From positions 167,865 to 231,864 of the forward strand of contig CAYWEM010000005.1 in the NCBI GenBank assembly GCA_964457225.1: DNA of 64,000 nucleotides, in the 5' to 3' direction. This document shows, in pieces, positions 41,975 through 50,796 of the stretch. The notes beneath the pieces were generated by a model. The model worked only from the letters and a program-made list of their open reading frames with translations, made no database searches and was not told the DNA's origin. Each line of letters begins with the position of its first letter. The first letter of the stretch is position 1. Made by a program: the position numbers and the translations under genes. This stretch comes from CAYWEM01 sp964457225. Lineage in GTDB: Bacteria > Acidobacteriota > Aminicenantia > UBA2199.

Positions 41975-42934
41975 ATGGCAGGACAACAGTTTTCAGTGCT
42001 GAACAACCTCAGTTCGATGTACGCCCAGCAGAATCTCTACCAGACGAATATCGGGCTGAACAAGGCCATTTCCAGGCTATCTTCCGGGAAGAGGATAATC
42101 GACGCCAGTGATGACGCCGCCGGTCTATTCGCCGCCTCTTCCTACAAGGTTGACGGACTGGCCATGTCCCAGGCGGTGCGCAATGCTTCAGACGCCTCAT
42201 CGGTCATCGCCATCGCCGACGGCGCCCTGAACAAACTGACCGACCTGGTGGCCCGGGGCATCACCCTGGCTTCAAGTTCGGCCACCGGTTTTGTCGGTTC
42301 GGTGCAGCGGCGCACCCTGGACATCGAGTACCAACAGATACTCGAAGAAGTCAACCGGGTGGTATCCAGCGCCAATTTCCGTGGTGAGCGGCTCTTCAGT
42401 ACTGAAGCCGCTTTCGTGCGCTGTGTTTTCGTCGGCGACACCAACGTGGCTTCCTGGATCCGGGTTTCCATCGGTGGTTTCCGCGGGGCCGGCACCCTGG
42501 CCCTGGGGCTTTCTTCCGCCAGTACGGGCCTGATTCACCAGGTTTCCATCGGCAGCGGCCGCATCAATTCCACGGCCACCGTGCCAGCCGGCGGCGGTCA
42601 ACTGGGCATCAGCCACAATTACGGCCAGCAAAACAGCCACATCCGCACCCAGGAAGCAGCCCTGATGACCATGACCCTGCTGCAGAACGCAGTGGCCTCC
42701 ATATCCCGCTGGAGAGGCGCCATCGGCGCCCAGCAGAACCGCTTCATCAACGCCATCGATATCATCCAGGTCCAGGCGCTGAACCTCAAGGCCGCGGAAT
42801 CGATCATCACCGATGCCAATATGGCCGAGGAAATCGTACAGCTGACCAAGTGGCAGATCCTGATGCAGTCGGGCATGTCCTCACTGGCCCAGGCCAACGC
42901 CACTTCCCAGCAGGTGCTGACCCTGTTCCGCTGA
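41975..42934 (+). CDS. Flagellin 1
   Basis: 319 aa from ATG 41975, which has AAGGAG seven bases upstream and gives the same N-terminus as flagellin 2 (MAGQQFSVLNNL). The D0/D1 N-domain shows QQNLYQTNIGLNKAISRLSS, then IDASDDAAGLFA. The C-domain shows AAESIITDANMAEEIVQLTK and ends QANATSQQVLTLFR. Only ~120 residues lie between the conserved ends, so the outer D2/D3 domains are small. A single Cys sits in the middle (FVRCVFVGDTNV). The start MAGQQFSV differs from the usual MALxINxN. Controlled by a sigma-54-like promoter; likely a minor or hook-proximal filament subunit by analogy with Campylobacter FlaB. Confidence 0.93.
   Translation: MAGQQFSVLNNLSSMYAQQNLYQTNIGLNKAISRLSSGKRIIDASDDAAGLFAASSYKVDGLAMSQAVRNASDASSVIAIADGALNKLTDLVARGITLASSSATGFVGSVQRRTLDIEYQQILEEVNRVVSSANFRGERLFSTEAAFVRCVFVGDTNVASWIRVSIGGFRGAGTLALGLSSASTGLIHQVSIGSGRINSTATVPAGGGQLGISHNYGQQNSHIRTQEAALMTMTLLQNAVASISRWRGAIGAQQNRFINAIDIIQVQALNLKAAESIITDANMAEEIVQLTKWQILMQSGMSSLAQANATSQQVLTLFR
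42704..42742 (+). repeat. 39-base identical tract shared by the two flagellins (copy 1)
   Basis: The segment 42704-42742 is identical to 43804-43842, exactly 1100 bases downstream. It contains the palindromic core GGCGCCATCGGCGCC. It encodes SRWRGAIGAQQNR in both proteins. Confidence 0.9.
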
Positions 42935-42982
42935 GGCCGGCACGCTGTAAGACCCGGGCTTTGAGGTAATGGGACAAGAAAT

Positions 42983-43009
42983 TAAAGTTCCCGCTGATAA
43001 TACCGAAAT
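42983..43009 (+). promoter_or_regulatory. Sigma-28 (FliA/SigD) promoter of flagellin 2
   Basis: TAAAGTTC (42983-42990), 11-base spacer, ACCGAAAT (43002-43009). This matches 7 of 8 in the -35 (TAAAGTTT) and the CCGA core of GCCGATAA with the correct spacing. It is 74 bases upstream of ATG 43084. Confidence 0.7.
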
Positions 43010-43083
43010 AGCTGTTGAAAACTTTGTAATCGAATTTGTAATCGGGCAAGGACGCCCAACTAAAATCAAGGAGGATTAACAAA

Positions 43084-44034
43084 ATGGCAGGACAACAGTT
43101 TTCGGTTATCAACAACCTCAACTCCCTCTACGCGCAGCAGAACCTCTATCAAACCAATATCGGTTTGAACAAGTCAATCGCGCGACTCTCGTCAGGCATG
43201 CGCATCATCGATGCCAGTGACGACGCAGCCGGCCTGTTCGCGGCCGCTTCGTTCAAGCTTGACGGCATGGCCCTGGCCCAGGCCACCAGGAACGCTTCGG
43301 ACGCCGCCTCGGTGATCGCCATCGCCGACGGTGCCCTGAACAAGCTCACCGACCTGCTGGCCCGCGGCATCACCCTGGCTTCGAATTCGGCCACCGGTTT
43401 TGTCGGTGACGTGCAGAGAAAGACCCTGGACGTCGAATTCCAGCAGATCCTGACCGAAGTCAACCGGGTGGTCGACAGCGCCAACTTCCGTGGTGAACTG
43501 CTCTTCAGTACTACCGAGGCCTTCACCCGCTGCGTTTTTGTCGGCGACACCAACGTCTCTTCCTGGATCAAGGTGTCCATCGGCGGCAATCGCGGCGCGG
43601 GCACCATCGCCCTGGGTCTGCAGGCCAGCGGAACATCTAACCTCGCTGTTTCAATCGGCAGCGCAACCATCAGGACCACCGGAGTGAGCGGGGCCAACAT
43701 CGAGGGCACCAGGCATGCATTCGGCCAGAACACCTCGCACATCAAGGATCAGCAGGCCGCCCTGATGACCATGACCCTATTGCAGAACGCGGTTTCCTCG
43801 ATCTCCCGCTGGAGAGGCGCCATCGGCGCCCAGCAGAACCGCCTGATCAACTCGATCGACATCATCCAGGTGCAGTCTCTCAACCTGAAGTCGGCCGAAT
43901 CACTGATCACCGACGCCAACATGGCCGAGGAAATAGTCAAGCTGACCAAGTGGCAGATCCTGATGCAGTCGGGTATGTCATCCCTGGCCCAGGCCAATGC
44001 AACTTCTCAGCAGGTGCTGGCTCTTTTCAGGTGA
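43084..44034 (+). CDS. fliC: Flagellin 2 (probable major filament protein)
   Basis: 316 aa, very similar to flagellin 1 along its whole length. N-domain QQNLYQTNIGLNKSIARLSS and IDASDDAAGLFAAAS; C-domain SAESLITDANMAEEIVKLTK and QANATSQQVLALFR. The middle again has one Cys (FTRCVFVGDTNV). AAGGAGG precedes the start by 9 bases. Its sigma-28-like promoter is the class used for late filament genes, so this copy is probably the abundant subunit. flaG, fliD and fliS follow within 35, 13 and 50 bases, so they may be read through from it. Confidence 0.95.
   Translation: MAGQQFSVINNLNSLYAQQNLYQTNIGLNKSIARLSSGMRIIDASDDAAGLFAAASFKLDGMALAQATRNASDAASVIAIADGALNKLTDLLARGITLASNSATGFVGDVQRKTLDVEFQQILTEVNRVVDSANFRGELLFSTTEAFTRCVFVGDTNVSSWIKVSIGGNRGAGTIALGLQASGTSNLAVSIGSATIRTTGVSGANIEGTRHAFGQNTSHIKDQQAALMTMTLLQNAVSSISRWRGAIGAQQNRLINSIDIIQVQSLNLKSAESLITDANMAEEIVKLTKWQILMQSGMSSLAQANATSQQVLALFR
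43804..43842 (+). repeat. 39-base identical tract shared by the two flagellins (copy 2)
   Basis: Direct repeat of 42704-42742. Long exact identity within diverged paralogues suggests recent gene conversion or strong codon-level constraint. Confidence 0.9.
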
Positions 44035-44069
44035 AAACAGGAGCCGGATGACTGATGGGGAGGTAAACG

Positions 44070-44567
44070 ATGGTTGAGGCAATAAATTCCGCACAATCCA
44101 TCGCCCAGACGATACAAGCAGGGGAAGGCCGGCGGCCTTCCCTGCCTCCCTATTCCGAAACTGCAAGGGACACCGGAGCAGCCAAAGCCGGCGGACAACC
44201 GCAGGAGCAGGACCAGGTTATACTGGGACAAAACGCATCCGCAATGAAGCAGGCTGAAGCACTGAAAGAACAAAGCCGGGCCGCCTCAGCAAACGAAGGT
44301 CAGCAAAAAGAACAGCTGAAGGAACTCGAGGAAATCCTGGAGAATTTGAACAAGAAAATGGACCTGATGAACCGCGAGGTGCACTTCCTGGTCGATAAGA
44401 AGATAAACAAGCAGTACATCAGCGTTATCGACCGTGAAACCAAGAACGTCATCCGGGAGTTTCCGCCCCAGGAGATCAGGAGTTTCATCGCCGCTCTGCA
44501 GAATTTCATGGAAAGCCTGGAAAAAGGTAAAGAATCGGCCAGCCTGCTGGTCGACCGCCAGGTCTGA
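44070..44567 (+). CDS. flaG: FlaG-family flagellar protein
   Basis: 165 aa. The first ~75 residues are polar and disordered-looking (Gln, Ala rich). The C-terminal part is the FlaG domain: a coiled-coil helix (LKELEEILENLNKKMDLMNR) and FLVDKKINKQYISVIDRETK, then VIREFPPQEIRSFIAAL. FlaG influences filament length in several bacteria. It sits in its usual place between flagellin and fliD. GGGGAGG lies 7 bases before ATG. Confidence 0.9.
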   Translation: MVEAINSAQSIAQTIQAGEGRRPSLPPYSETARDTGAAKAGGQPQEQDQVILGQNASAMKQAEALKEQSRAASANEGQQKEQLKELEEILENLNKKMDLMNREVHFLVDKKINKQYISVIDRETKNVIREFPPQEIRSFIAALQNFMESLEKGKESASLLVDRQV

Positions 44568-44580
44568 CTAAAAGGAGAAA

Positions 44581-46443
44581 ATGATGGTTTCAATGACCAG
44601 TAATTCCCTGGCCGGACCGCTTGATGTCCAGGGAATCGTTGAATCCATCATCTATGCCCGGCAACAGCCGATCCGCAACCTCGAGCAGACTCAATCCTTC
44701 TACAACGCCAAGAAAAGCGCCTTTCAGGAGCTCAATACCAGGATTTCGGCGGTGGAGAGCGCCCTGTTCGATTTGAACAACTACGCTTTCGCAGGCAAGA
44801 AGGTAAGTGTCAACCAGTCTGAAGTCCTGGGAGCCGAAGCCACGGCCCAGGCCGGGGCGGGAAACTACAACTTGTTTGTCCGCCAACTGGCCCAGGCCCA
44901 GTCGACGGTTTCCAGGGCTTTCAGCTCGGCCGAAGCCGGATTGGGGGCCGGGACCTTTACCATTACCCAGGGAGGGGAAGAATTTTCCTTTAACACTGAC
45001 GGCAGGAATCTCACCCAGTTGGCCGATGCCATCAACAATTCCGCCCTTGAAGTCCAGGCCGGGGTGATCAGGTACGGGGCAACGGATTATCGACTGCAGG
45101 TTTCCGCCAAGGAAACCGGCTCTGACCAGGTTTTTTCAATTTCCGACAGCGGCGTAGGCACCAACTTCAACCTGGTGGCCAAGTCAGCGACCTTTTTTTC
45201 CGCCCAGGAATCCCTGCTGCAGCACGGCAGCACGTTTTCCGTTTCAGACGGTGACAACAGCTACGAGGTGCTGATCGACGGTTCGAGCGACAGCCTTGAC
45301 AACCTGGCCGCGGCCATCAACGGTTCGGCATCAGACTGGTTGTCAGCCGTTGTCAGGCAGGAAGGGGCCAATTACTATCTTGAGATCATCGCCCGTGACA
45401 GCGGCAAGCCCCTGACGATTTCGGATGACGGCAGCGGTCTGCAGACGCAGTTTGCCCGCATGGCCGGTCGCGATGCCGTATTCAACGTCAACACCAGCAG
45501 TCCGGCCGATGCCATAGTTCGATCGGGCAATAAGGTCGACGACGTCATTGACGGTGTCACCCTGACTCTGAAAAAGGTGGAAACCGTCAACCCCGTGATA
45601 CTCACCGTGGCCAACGACAACTCCGCCGTCACCGAGAAGGTCCAGGCTTTTGCCGCGGCTTTCAACAACGCTGTTGACTTCCTCAGCTCGCAGTTCACCT
45701 ACAACGAGGAAACCGGACGAGCCGGAATTCTTTCCGGGGATTCGACCGCCCGCCAGGCCCAGATGGAACTCTATTCAATTGTCACTTCCAGGGTGCAGGG
45801 TCTCGATTCAGGATCAAGGTATGAATACCTGGCCAATGTGGGCATAACAATCGACAAGTCGGGACACCTGGCGGTCAATGAAAGCGAGTTCAACGAGGCT
45901 TTGAATATCGATTCAACTGCCGTCAAGAGATTGTTTCGCGATGTCGGGAGTTCGTCGAATTCAGAACTGAGCTATATCGCCCGCAGCAATGACACAGTCG
46001 GAGGAAGGTACACGGTTTATTACGACCAGGCTGAAGACAAATGGAGCTTCCGCTACGGTTCGGTAATTGAGCCGGCGGCGTTTGACGCCGAAAAACAGAC
46101 CTTGACCGGACTAAGCGGTAACAGCAAGGGCCTGGTGGCTTACGTCGCCGATACTTCAAGCGACGGGCCCCGGGGAGAGGTTTATTTCACCCGGGGGGTC
46201 GGGGAAACCCTGCGCCGCCAGTTATATGAAATCACCTTTCCTTTCAACGGGACTATAGCCAGGGAAATCAACACTCTTGACGACCAGGTTGAAAGGATCA
46301 ACCTGCAGATCAAGAGCATCGTCGAAAGGCTGCAGAAAGAATCGGATATGCTGATTATCGAATTCACCCGGGCCAATGAAGCCATGCTGCAATTGCAGAG
46401 ATTGCAGCAGAGCATAGGCAACTGGGGGACCTTCGGGTCATGA
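44581..46443 (+). CDS. fliD: Flagellar filament cap protein FliD (HAP2)
   Basis: 620 aa. The FliD N-domain reads GPLDVQGIVESIIYARQQPI and KKSAFQELNTRISAVESALF. The C-domain (FliD_C) includes GILSGDSTARQAQMELYSIV, VGITIDKSGHLAVNESEFNE and the terminal helix FTRANEAMLQLQRLQQSIGN. It caps the filament and helps flagellin polymerise. The central part has two repeated beta units (IN-type 'NSALEVQAGVIRYGATDYRL' and 'GSASDWLSAVVRQEGANYYL'). The second ATG (44584) is better spaced from AGGAG than the first. Confidence 0.94.
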   Translation: MMVSMTSNSLAGPLDVQGIVESIIYARQQPIRNLEQTQSFYNAKKSAFQELNTRISAVESALFDLNNYAFAGKKVSVNQSEVLGAEATAQAGAGNYNLFVRQLAQAQSTVSRAFSSAEAGLGAGTFTITQGGEEFSFNTDGRNLTQLADAINNSALEVQAGVIRYGATDYRLQVSAKETGSDQVFSISDSGVGTNFNLVAKSATFFSAQESLLQHGSTFSVSDGDNSYEVLIDGSSDSLDNLAAAINGSASDWLSAVVRQEGANYYLEIIARDSGKPLTISDDGSGLQTQFARMAGRDAVFNVNTSSPADAIVRSGNKVDDVIDGVTLTLKKVETVNPVILTVANDNSAVTEKVQAFAAAFNNAVDFLSSQFTYNEETGRAGILSGDSTARQAQMELYSIVTSRVQGLDSGSRYEYLANVGITIDKSGHLAVNESEFNEALNIDSTAVKRLFRDVGSSSNSELSYIARSNDTVGGRYTVYYDQAEDKWSFRYGSVIEPAAFDAEKQTLTGLSGNSKGLVAYVADTSSDGPRGEVYFTRGVGETLRRQLYEITFPFNGTIAREINTLDDQVERINLQIKSIVERLQKESDMLIIEFTRANEAMLQLQRLQQSIGNWGTFGS

Positions 46444-46493
46444 GGATTGGTTTTCTTTTAGTTTCGGAATAGTTATCGCAAGGAGCATGGCAG

Positions 46494-46955
46494 ATGACGG
46501 AAGCAAAGGTCTACTTCAAGAACCAGCTTGACGGGCAGAGCAACGACGAGATAATCCTGGTCATGTATGCCGAACTGGTCAAGATGCTCAGTCTGGTGGG
46601 AGTATACTTCAGTGAAAATGAACTGGAAAAAAGAGTATTGACCATCAACAAGTCGGTGGAAGTCATATCGGCCCTGCTTTCTATTTTGAATTTCGATGCC
46701 GGCCAGGTTGCTTTTCAACTGAAATCTCTATATGTCTATTCGATTCGCAACCTGACCAAGGCCAATTTCGACAAAGACCCCAGGCTGGTCGATGAAGTTT
46801 TAAACATATTTAAAAACCTGTATGAAGCCTGGAAGGAAAAAATCGAGAAGGACCGGGGAAATGTGTCGAATAAAGAACTACTGAACGGGCGCCGCCCGGA
46901 TTTGCCGGCCGCGGCAGGACAGGATGACGGCCGGCATGGCGAATGGTATGGCTGA
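46494..46955 (+). CDS. fliS: Flagellin export chaperone FliS
   Basis: 153 aa four-helix protein. Typical FliS segments: DEIILVMYAELVKMLSLV, the helix with KRVLTINKSVEVISALLSIL, FDAGQVAFQLKSLYVYSIRN, and VLNIFKNLYEAWKEK. It binds the flagellin C-terminus and prevents early polymerisation. The last ~30 residues (NGRRPDLPAAAGQ...) are extra and overlap the next gene by 32 bases. AAGGAG precedes the ATG. Confidence 0.9.
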   Translation: MTEAKVYFKNQLDGQSNDEIILVMYAELVKMLSLVGVYFSENELEKRVLTINKSVEVISALLSILNFDAGQVAFQLKSLYVYSIRNLTKANFDKDPRLVDEVLNIFKNLYEAWKEKIEKDRGNVSNKELLNGRRPDLPAAAGQDDGRHGEWYG

Positions 46956-47325
46956 GGCCGACAGGATACTTGCTTCCCTGCGCCAGGCCCTGGATGAGCT
47001 GGCAGCCGTCAGTAACCTGGCTTCCGCCGGGAATTGGGAAGAACTGGACACGAAACTTGCCTGGTTAAACAATCTGGACCTGGAACTTCAGGCACAGAGA
47101 CAACTGATCGAAAACAAAATGGGCCAGGACCAGGCTTTCAGGACTGAATTCAACCTGCTTGTCTCCAGATTGCAGGAATCTTATACCGCGGCTATGAAGG
47201 GCGTCGATGAATGGAAGAAGGGAAACCTGAACCGGGTGGGGCTTTCACGTCAGGCCAGCGACGGTCTTTCGGGATACGCCGGAAAATCAGCCAATCTTTC
47301 CTATTATATCGATCGCAGCGAGTAA
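46924..47325 (+). CDS. Probable FliT/FlgN-like flagellar chaperone
   Basis: 133 aa, all-helical and charged, with no TM or signal peptide. Pattern: ILASLRQALDELAAVSNLAS, then a 'EELDTKLAWLNNLDLELQAQ' segment, NKMGQDQAFRTEFNLLVSRL and a short Ser/Gly tail. FliT and FlgN chaperones have this size and helix pattern and lie after fliS. No signature residue confirms it, so the call rests on context. Several ATGs (46924, 46936, 46948) could be the start. It converges on the inositol-phosphatase gene with a 39-base overlap. Confidence 0.55.
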   Translation: MTAGMANGMAEADRILASLRQALDELAAVSNLASAGNWEELDTKLAWLNNLDLELQAQRQLIENKMGQDQAFRTEFNLLVSRLQESYTAAMKGVDEWKKGNLNRVGLSRQASDGLSGYAGKSANLSYYIDRSE

Positions 47326-48144
47326 TCTGTTTTTTTCCGGCGATTCATCCAGCACCTGTTTCACGTTTTCCAGAACCGCCTCGTGGAGTTTCGGTGCAGC
47401 GGCTATAATTCCGCCGGCCCGCAGTCCCGGAGGGCGTCCTGAAAAATCGCTGACCAGTCCGCCGGCTTCGCTGACTATCAGACTGCCGGCCGCAAAATCC
47501 CAGGGCATCAGGAAGGCTTCCCAGAAAAAATCGAACCGTCCGCAGGCTGTGTAAGCCAGGTCGAGCACGGCTGAACCGCAGCGTCTCATGTCACTTACCC
47601 TGGGCTGAAGCCTGCGGAATATGTCCAGGTAGGAGTCAATGAAATCCGGTATTTTGAATGGGAAGCCGGTGGCTGCGAAGGCGCCGTTTATGGTTTCCCT
47701 GGAACTGACCCTGATCTGAGTATCGCCCAGAAAGGCGCCGGCACCGAGCCGGGCCTGGAAAAGTTCATTCCTGAATGGATCATGGATGACTCCCAGTACG
47801 GTTCGCTTTTCATGCAGAAGGGCTATTGACACTCCGCAATGCCTGATGCCCCTGATGAAGTTGGTGGTGCCGTCAAGCGGATCCACAACCCAGAGCCAGG
47901 GCGAACCGCCGTGATCAGAGCCGCTTTCCTCGGCCAGCAGGGCATGTCCCGGGAATTCTCTCCTGATCGTCCTGATTATGATGTCTTCGCACTCACGATC
48001 AACCTCGGTGACGAAATCGTGCAGGCCCTTGTCTTCGACCGTGATTTTTTCCAGTTCCCCGGCGGCCGCGGCCAGGTGAGTTCCTGCTTCCACCGCCGCC
48101 TGCAATGCCAGTTGCAGTGCATCTGTCAGAAATTTGTCTTCCAT
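47287..48144 (-). CDS. Inositol monophosphatase-family protein (SuhB/CysQ-like)
   Basis: 285 aa from ATG 48144; the frame extends 14 codons upstream only to a TTG. Metal-binding motifs: DFVTEVDRECEDIII, LLAEESGS, WVVDPLDGTTNFIRG (the strict IMP signature) and the C-terminal LMPWDFAAGSLIVSEAGG. These Mg2+/Li+-sensitive phosphatases act on inositol-1-phosphate, fructose-1,6-bisphosphate or PAP; substrate is not decided by sequence. No clear SD. It overlaps the flagellar chaperone gene tail to tail. Confidence 0.92.
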   Translation of the reverse strand: MEDKFLTDALQLALQAAVEAGTHLAAAAGELEKITVEDKGLHDFVTEVDRECEDIIIRTIRREFPGHALLAEESGSDHGGSPWLWVVDPLDGTTNFIRGIRHCGVSIALLHEKRTVLGVIHDPFRNELFQARLGAGAFLGDTQIRVSSRETINGAFAATGFPFKIPDFIDSYLDIFRRLQPRVSDMRRCGSAVLDLAYTACGRFDFFWEAFLMPWDFAAGSLIVSEAGGLVSDFSGRPPGLRAGGIIAAAPKLHEAVLENVKQVLDESPEKNRLLAAIDIIGKIG

Positions 48145-48252
48145 AAGCGGCACTTTAGCACGAGCTGCGGGCCAAGGCAACAACAAGTCTTGCCCGCCGT
48201 TGAAAAATCTGGTAAAAGGAAAATCCCGAACTAGTTTCCCTGGAAGGAGTCG

Positions 48253-49032
48253 ATGCCGGAAAACCTCTTGCTTGCATTTCTGATAATTCTTCCGGTCATC
48301 TTCCTCGCCGGTCTGGTCGACGCCATTGCCGGCGGCGGCGGCCTGCTTTCAGTTCCGGCTTACCTGGCCGCCGGCCTGTCACCTCATCACGCCCTGGCCA
48401 ACAACAAGTTTTCCTCATGCTGGGGGACCATGCTGGCTACCATCAAGTACTATCGAGGCGGGCTGGTCGATCCGCCCCTGGCCCTGCTGAGTGCGTTTTT
48501 TGCATTGGGAGGCTCCTTCCTGGGCGCCCTGGCAGTGTTGAGTGTTGATCCCGGTTTTCTGCGCTACCTCTTGCTGTTACTGGTGCCGGCCATTGCGCTG
48601 CTGATCCTGCTGAAACCTTCAATGGGCCGGATTGACGGTTCCCGCGAAGTCAGAACCGGGGCCAAGTACGGCACCGCCGCCCTGGCTGCACTGGTGATCG
48701 GCTTTTACGATGGTTTCTTTGGTCCCGGTACCGGAACTTTCCTGATCTTTTTTTATACTTCCGCCCTGAAATTCGATTTTGTCAGGGCCAATGCCAATAC
48801 CAAGGTGGTCAACCTGGCTTCCAACCTGGCCGCGGTCACTACTTTCCTGCTCAGGGGAAAGGTTTTACTGCTCATAGCCTTTCCGGCGGCTTTGTGCGGA
48901 ATCGCCGGCAACTGGGTCGGTGCCAGGCTGGTACTGAAAAATGGAAACAGGGTGGTCAGGCCTGTTTTTGTCATCGTCCTGGCCGGACTGCTGGTCAAAA
49001 TAGTTGTCGATCTGCTGGGCAACCGGGTTTGA
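48253..49032 (+). CDS. TauE/SafE (TSUP) family anion permease
   Basis: 259 aa with about eight TM segments. The two TSUP repeats show GLVDAIAGGGGLLSVPAYL with ALANNKFSSCWGT, and IGFYDGFFGPGTGTFLIFFY with ANANTKVVNLASNLAA. Members export sulfite, sulfoacetate or other organosulfur anions; the substrate here is unknown. GGAAGGAG precedes the ATG. A possible promoter is TTGCCC (48190-48195) with TAAAAG 17 bases on. psd follows after 34 bases. Confidence 0.87.
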   Translation: MPENLLLAFLIILPVIFLAGLVDAIAGGGGLLSVPAYLAAGLSPHHALANNKFSSCWGTMLATIKYYRGGLVDPPLALLSAFFALGGSFLGALAVLSVDPGFLRYLLLLLVPAIALLILLKPSMGRIDGSREVRTGAKYGTAALAALVIGFYDGFFGPGTGTFLIFFYTSALKFDFVRANANTKVVNLASNLAAVTTFLLRGKVLLLIAFPAALCGIAGNWVGARLVLKNGNRVVRPVFVIVLAGLLVKIVVDLLGNRV

Positions 49033-49066
49033 CAACTTCGGCTGATTCCCATATCATGTCCGCAGC

Positions 49067-49897
49067 ATGAATGAAAAGAAAAGGCTTTCCCCGGCTGCCC
49101 GAATTGGACTGGCAGTGATATCCAGGCCCATGATCAGCAGGGCCTGGGGACGGATTACCAGGATCAGGCGCCCTCGTTTCCTGGTAAGCCGCATGATCGC
49201 CCGCTTCCAGAAGCATTACCGCATAGACATGAACGATTACCGGGGATCACTGGAGGATTACCCCTCCCTGGCCTCGTTTTTCATCCGCTGCCTTGATCCG
49301 CTCCGGCGGCCGCTGATTCAGGACGACAGGTTTTTCCTGGTTCCGGCCGATGGTTTTTTACAGGATTCCGAGTTAGTCAGGGATGAGCGTGCCACACAGG
49401 TCAAGGGAATCAACTATTCTGTCAGCGAACTGATCGGCCGCCGGATTGACCTGAGTACCGGCTGGCATCTGGCTGTGATCTATCTTTCTCCATCTGATTA
49501 CCATCGCTTTCATTACCCGGCAACAGCAGAGCTGGTTTCATTGCTGCGCATCAGGGGGCGGCTGTTCCCTGTGAACCTGTTTTCCCGCCGGAGGGTGGCC
49601 GGGCTGTATACTCGAAACGAACGAGTCGTAGCCGAGTTCAAGCGTCAGGATGAAACTTTTTTCGTGGTGGCCGTGGGTGCTTCCCTGGTCGGATCGATAA
49701 AAATGGAAGCCGAGGCCGCCCGCAAACCTAGGCCGGGAATGATCAGCCCGGGAATAACAGTGCAGCAAACGGCTGAAATGGGGCGATTCGAGATGGGTTC
49801 AACCATTATCATGCTGGTTCCCGCCAAGCATGAAAGAAACTGCCTGATTGACCCGGAAAGCAAAGTGAGGGTGGGCCAGCCTTTTTTCCCTTACTGA
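49067..49897 (+). CDS. psd: Phosphatidylserine decarboxylase proenzyme
   Basis: 276 aa. Makes phosphatidylethanolamine from phosphatidylserine at the inner membrane. Self-processing site GST at 244-246 (FEMGSTIIML): cleavage before S245 yields the pyruvoyl alpha chain. Other catalytic elements: VPADGFL (D95) and SPSDYHRFHYP (145-149). Length and motif order match the proteobacterial long form. The final residues overlap the converging DUF2156 gene by 7 bases. Confidence 0.93.
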   Translation: MNEKKRLSPAARIGLAVISRPMISRAWGRITRIRRPRFLVSRMIARFQKHYRIDMNDYRGSLEDYPSLASFFIRCLDPLRRPLIQDDRFFLVPADGFLQDSELVRDERATQVKGINYSVSELIGRRIDLSTGWHLAVIYLSPSDYHRFHYPATAELVSLLRIRGRLFPVNLFSRRRVAGLYTRNERVVAEFKRQDETFFVVAVGASLVGSIKMEAEAARKPRPGMISPGITVQQTAEMGRFEMGSTIIMLVPAKHERNCLIDPESKVRVGQPFFPY

Positions 49898-50796
49898 CTC
49901 CGGGACTTCAGGCGCAGGCGGAAGGGGGTAAGGATCAATTCCGGATCGTATGATCTCTTGGCCTGGCGCAGGCCAGGCAGGCCAAGATCCTGTTCGCGGT
50001 TGATCAGCGGATGAGTGGACGAGACCAGGCGGGCCGTTTCCCAGTTGATTATCTGTCCCGAACCTTTGATGTCCGGTGCGAATTTTTCAAAATTGACGTC
50101 CATGGTGTTGCTGTTCATGGGAGAGAAAAGTGAAAAAGCAATGATTTCGTCGCCGAGAGCAATCTTGATGCCCGAGATATCGAGCTGGTCAAAACCGGAC
50201 ATCACTCTGGCCAGGGCGCATTTTTCATGGCGGAATTCATCTTCCTGGCAGTCCTTGACCTGGCACCAGCGCCTGGACAACTCCAGAACCTGCCCCATGT
50301 CTTCTTTTTTTATCATCACAACCCGGTAATCGGGATTGTTGCGGCGAAACTGGTTCAGCAGGTTTTTTTTCTTGGCCAGTTTCCTGCCGCTCAATTCGAC
50401 CAGTTTACTGCTTGAATAGATGTAATTGGCATTATCCGGGTCTGGGTCAACCTGGAAATAATCATGGATGTCAGGATGCCGGTCAAGATAAGCCTGGTCG
50501 ACCATGACGATTTCCCGGCAACCGTCCCGGTCGGTCAGGTCATCGGCCGCGGCGGCAAGTTCGTCGGCCGGCAAGTCGGCGCCGAGGGGCATGGCGGCCA
50601 CCTTGAACTCCCTGGAATAAAGCCAGAGCCGCTCTTCCTGCAAGAGCCAGTTTATCCGGAAAAGCCGGGCCCAGGCGTAAAGGCCGGTGAACTGGTAATC
50701 GCAGTAGTTGGTTTCCTGAGCCTTGATAAAAGGTTCCAGTATGATACGATCGGATAACTCCACCGGCTTTAAAGCGGCAAAATCAAGTTTGTTCAT
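49891..50796 (-). CDS. DUF2156 (LPG_synthase_C-like) acyltransferase-fold protein
   Basis: 301 aa. It has the tandem-GNAT fold of DUF2156/phosphatidylglycerol lysyltransferase C-domains: NYCDYQFTGLYAWARLF, the ELSGRKLAKKKNLLNQFRR segment, and the end INREQDLGLPGLRQAKRSYD. No TM, unlike full MprF proteins. These proteins are thought to transfer aminoacyl groups or to be Fem-like ligases; the substrate is unknown. It overlaps the GNAT gene upstream by 14 bases, so they probably share an mRNA. Confidence 0.8.
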   Translation of the reverse strand: MNKLDFAALKPVELSDRIILEPFIKAQETNYCDYQFTGLYAWARLFRINWLLQEERLWLYSREFKVAAMPLGADLPADELAAAADDLTDRDGCREIVMVDQAYLDRHPDIHDYFQVDPDPDNANYIYSSSKLVELSGRKLAKKKNLLNQFRRNNPDYRVVMIKKEDMGQVLELSRRWCQVKDCQEDEFRHEKCALARVMSGFDQLDISGIKIALGDEIIAFSLFSPMNSNTMDVNFEKFAPDIKGSGQIINWETARLVSSTHPLINREQDLGLPGLRQAKRSYDPELILTPFRLRLKSRSQ

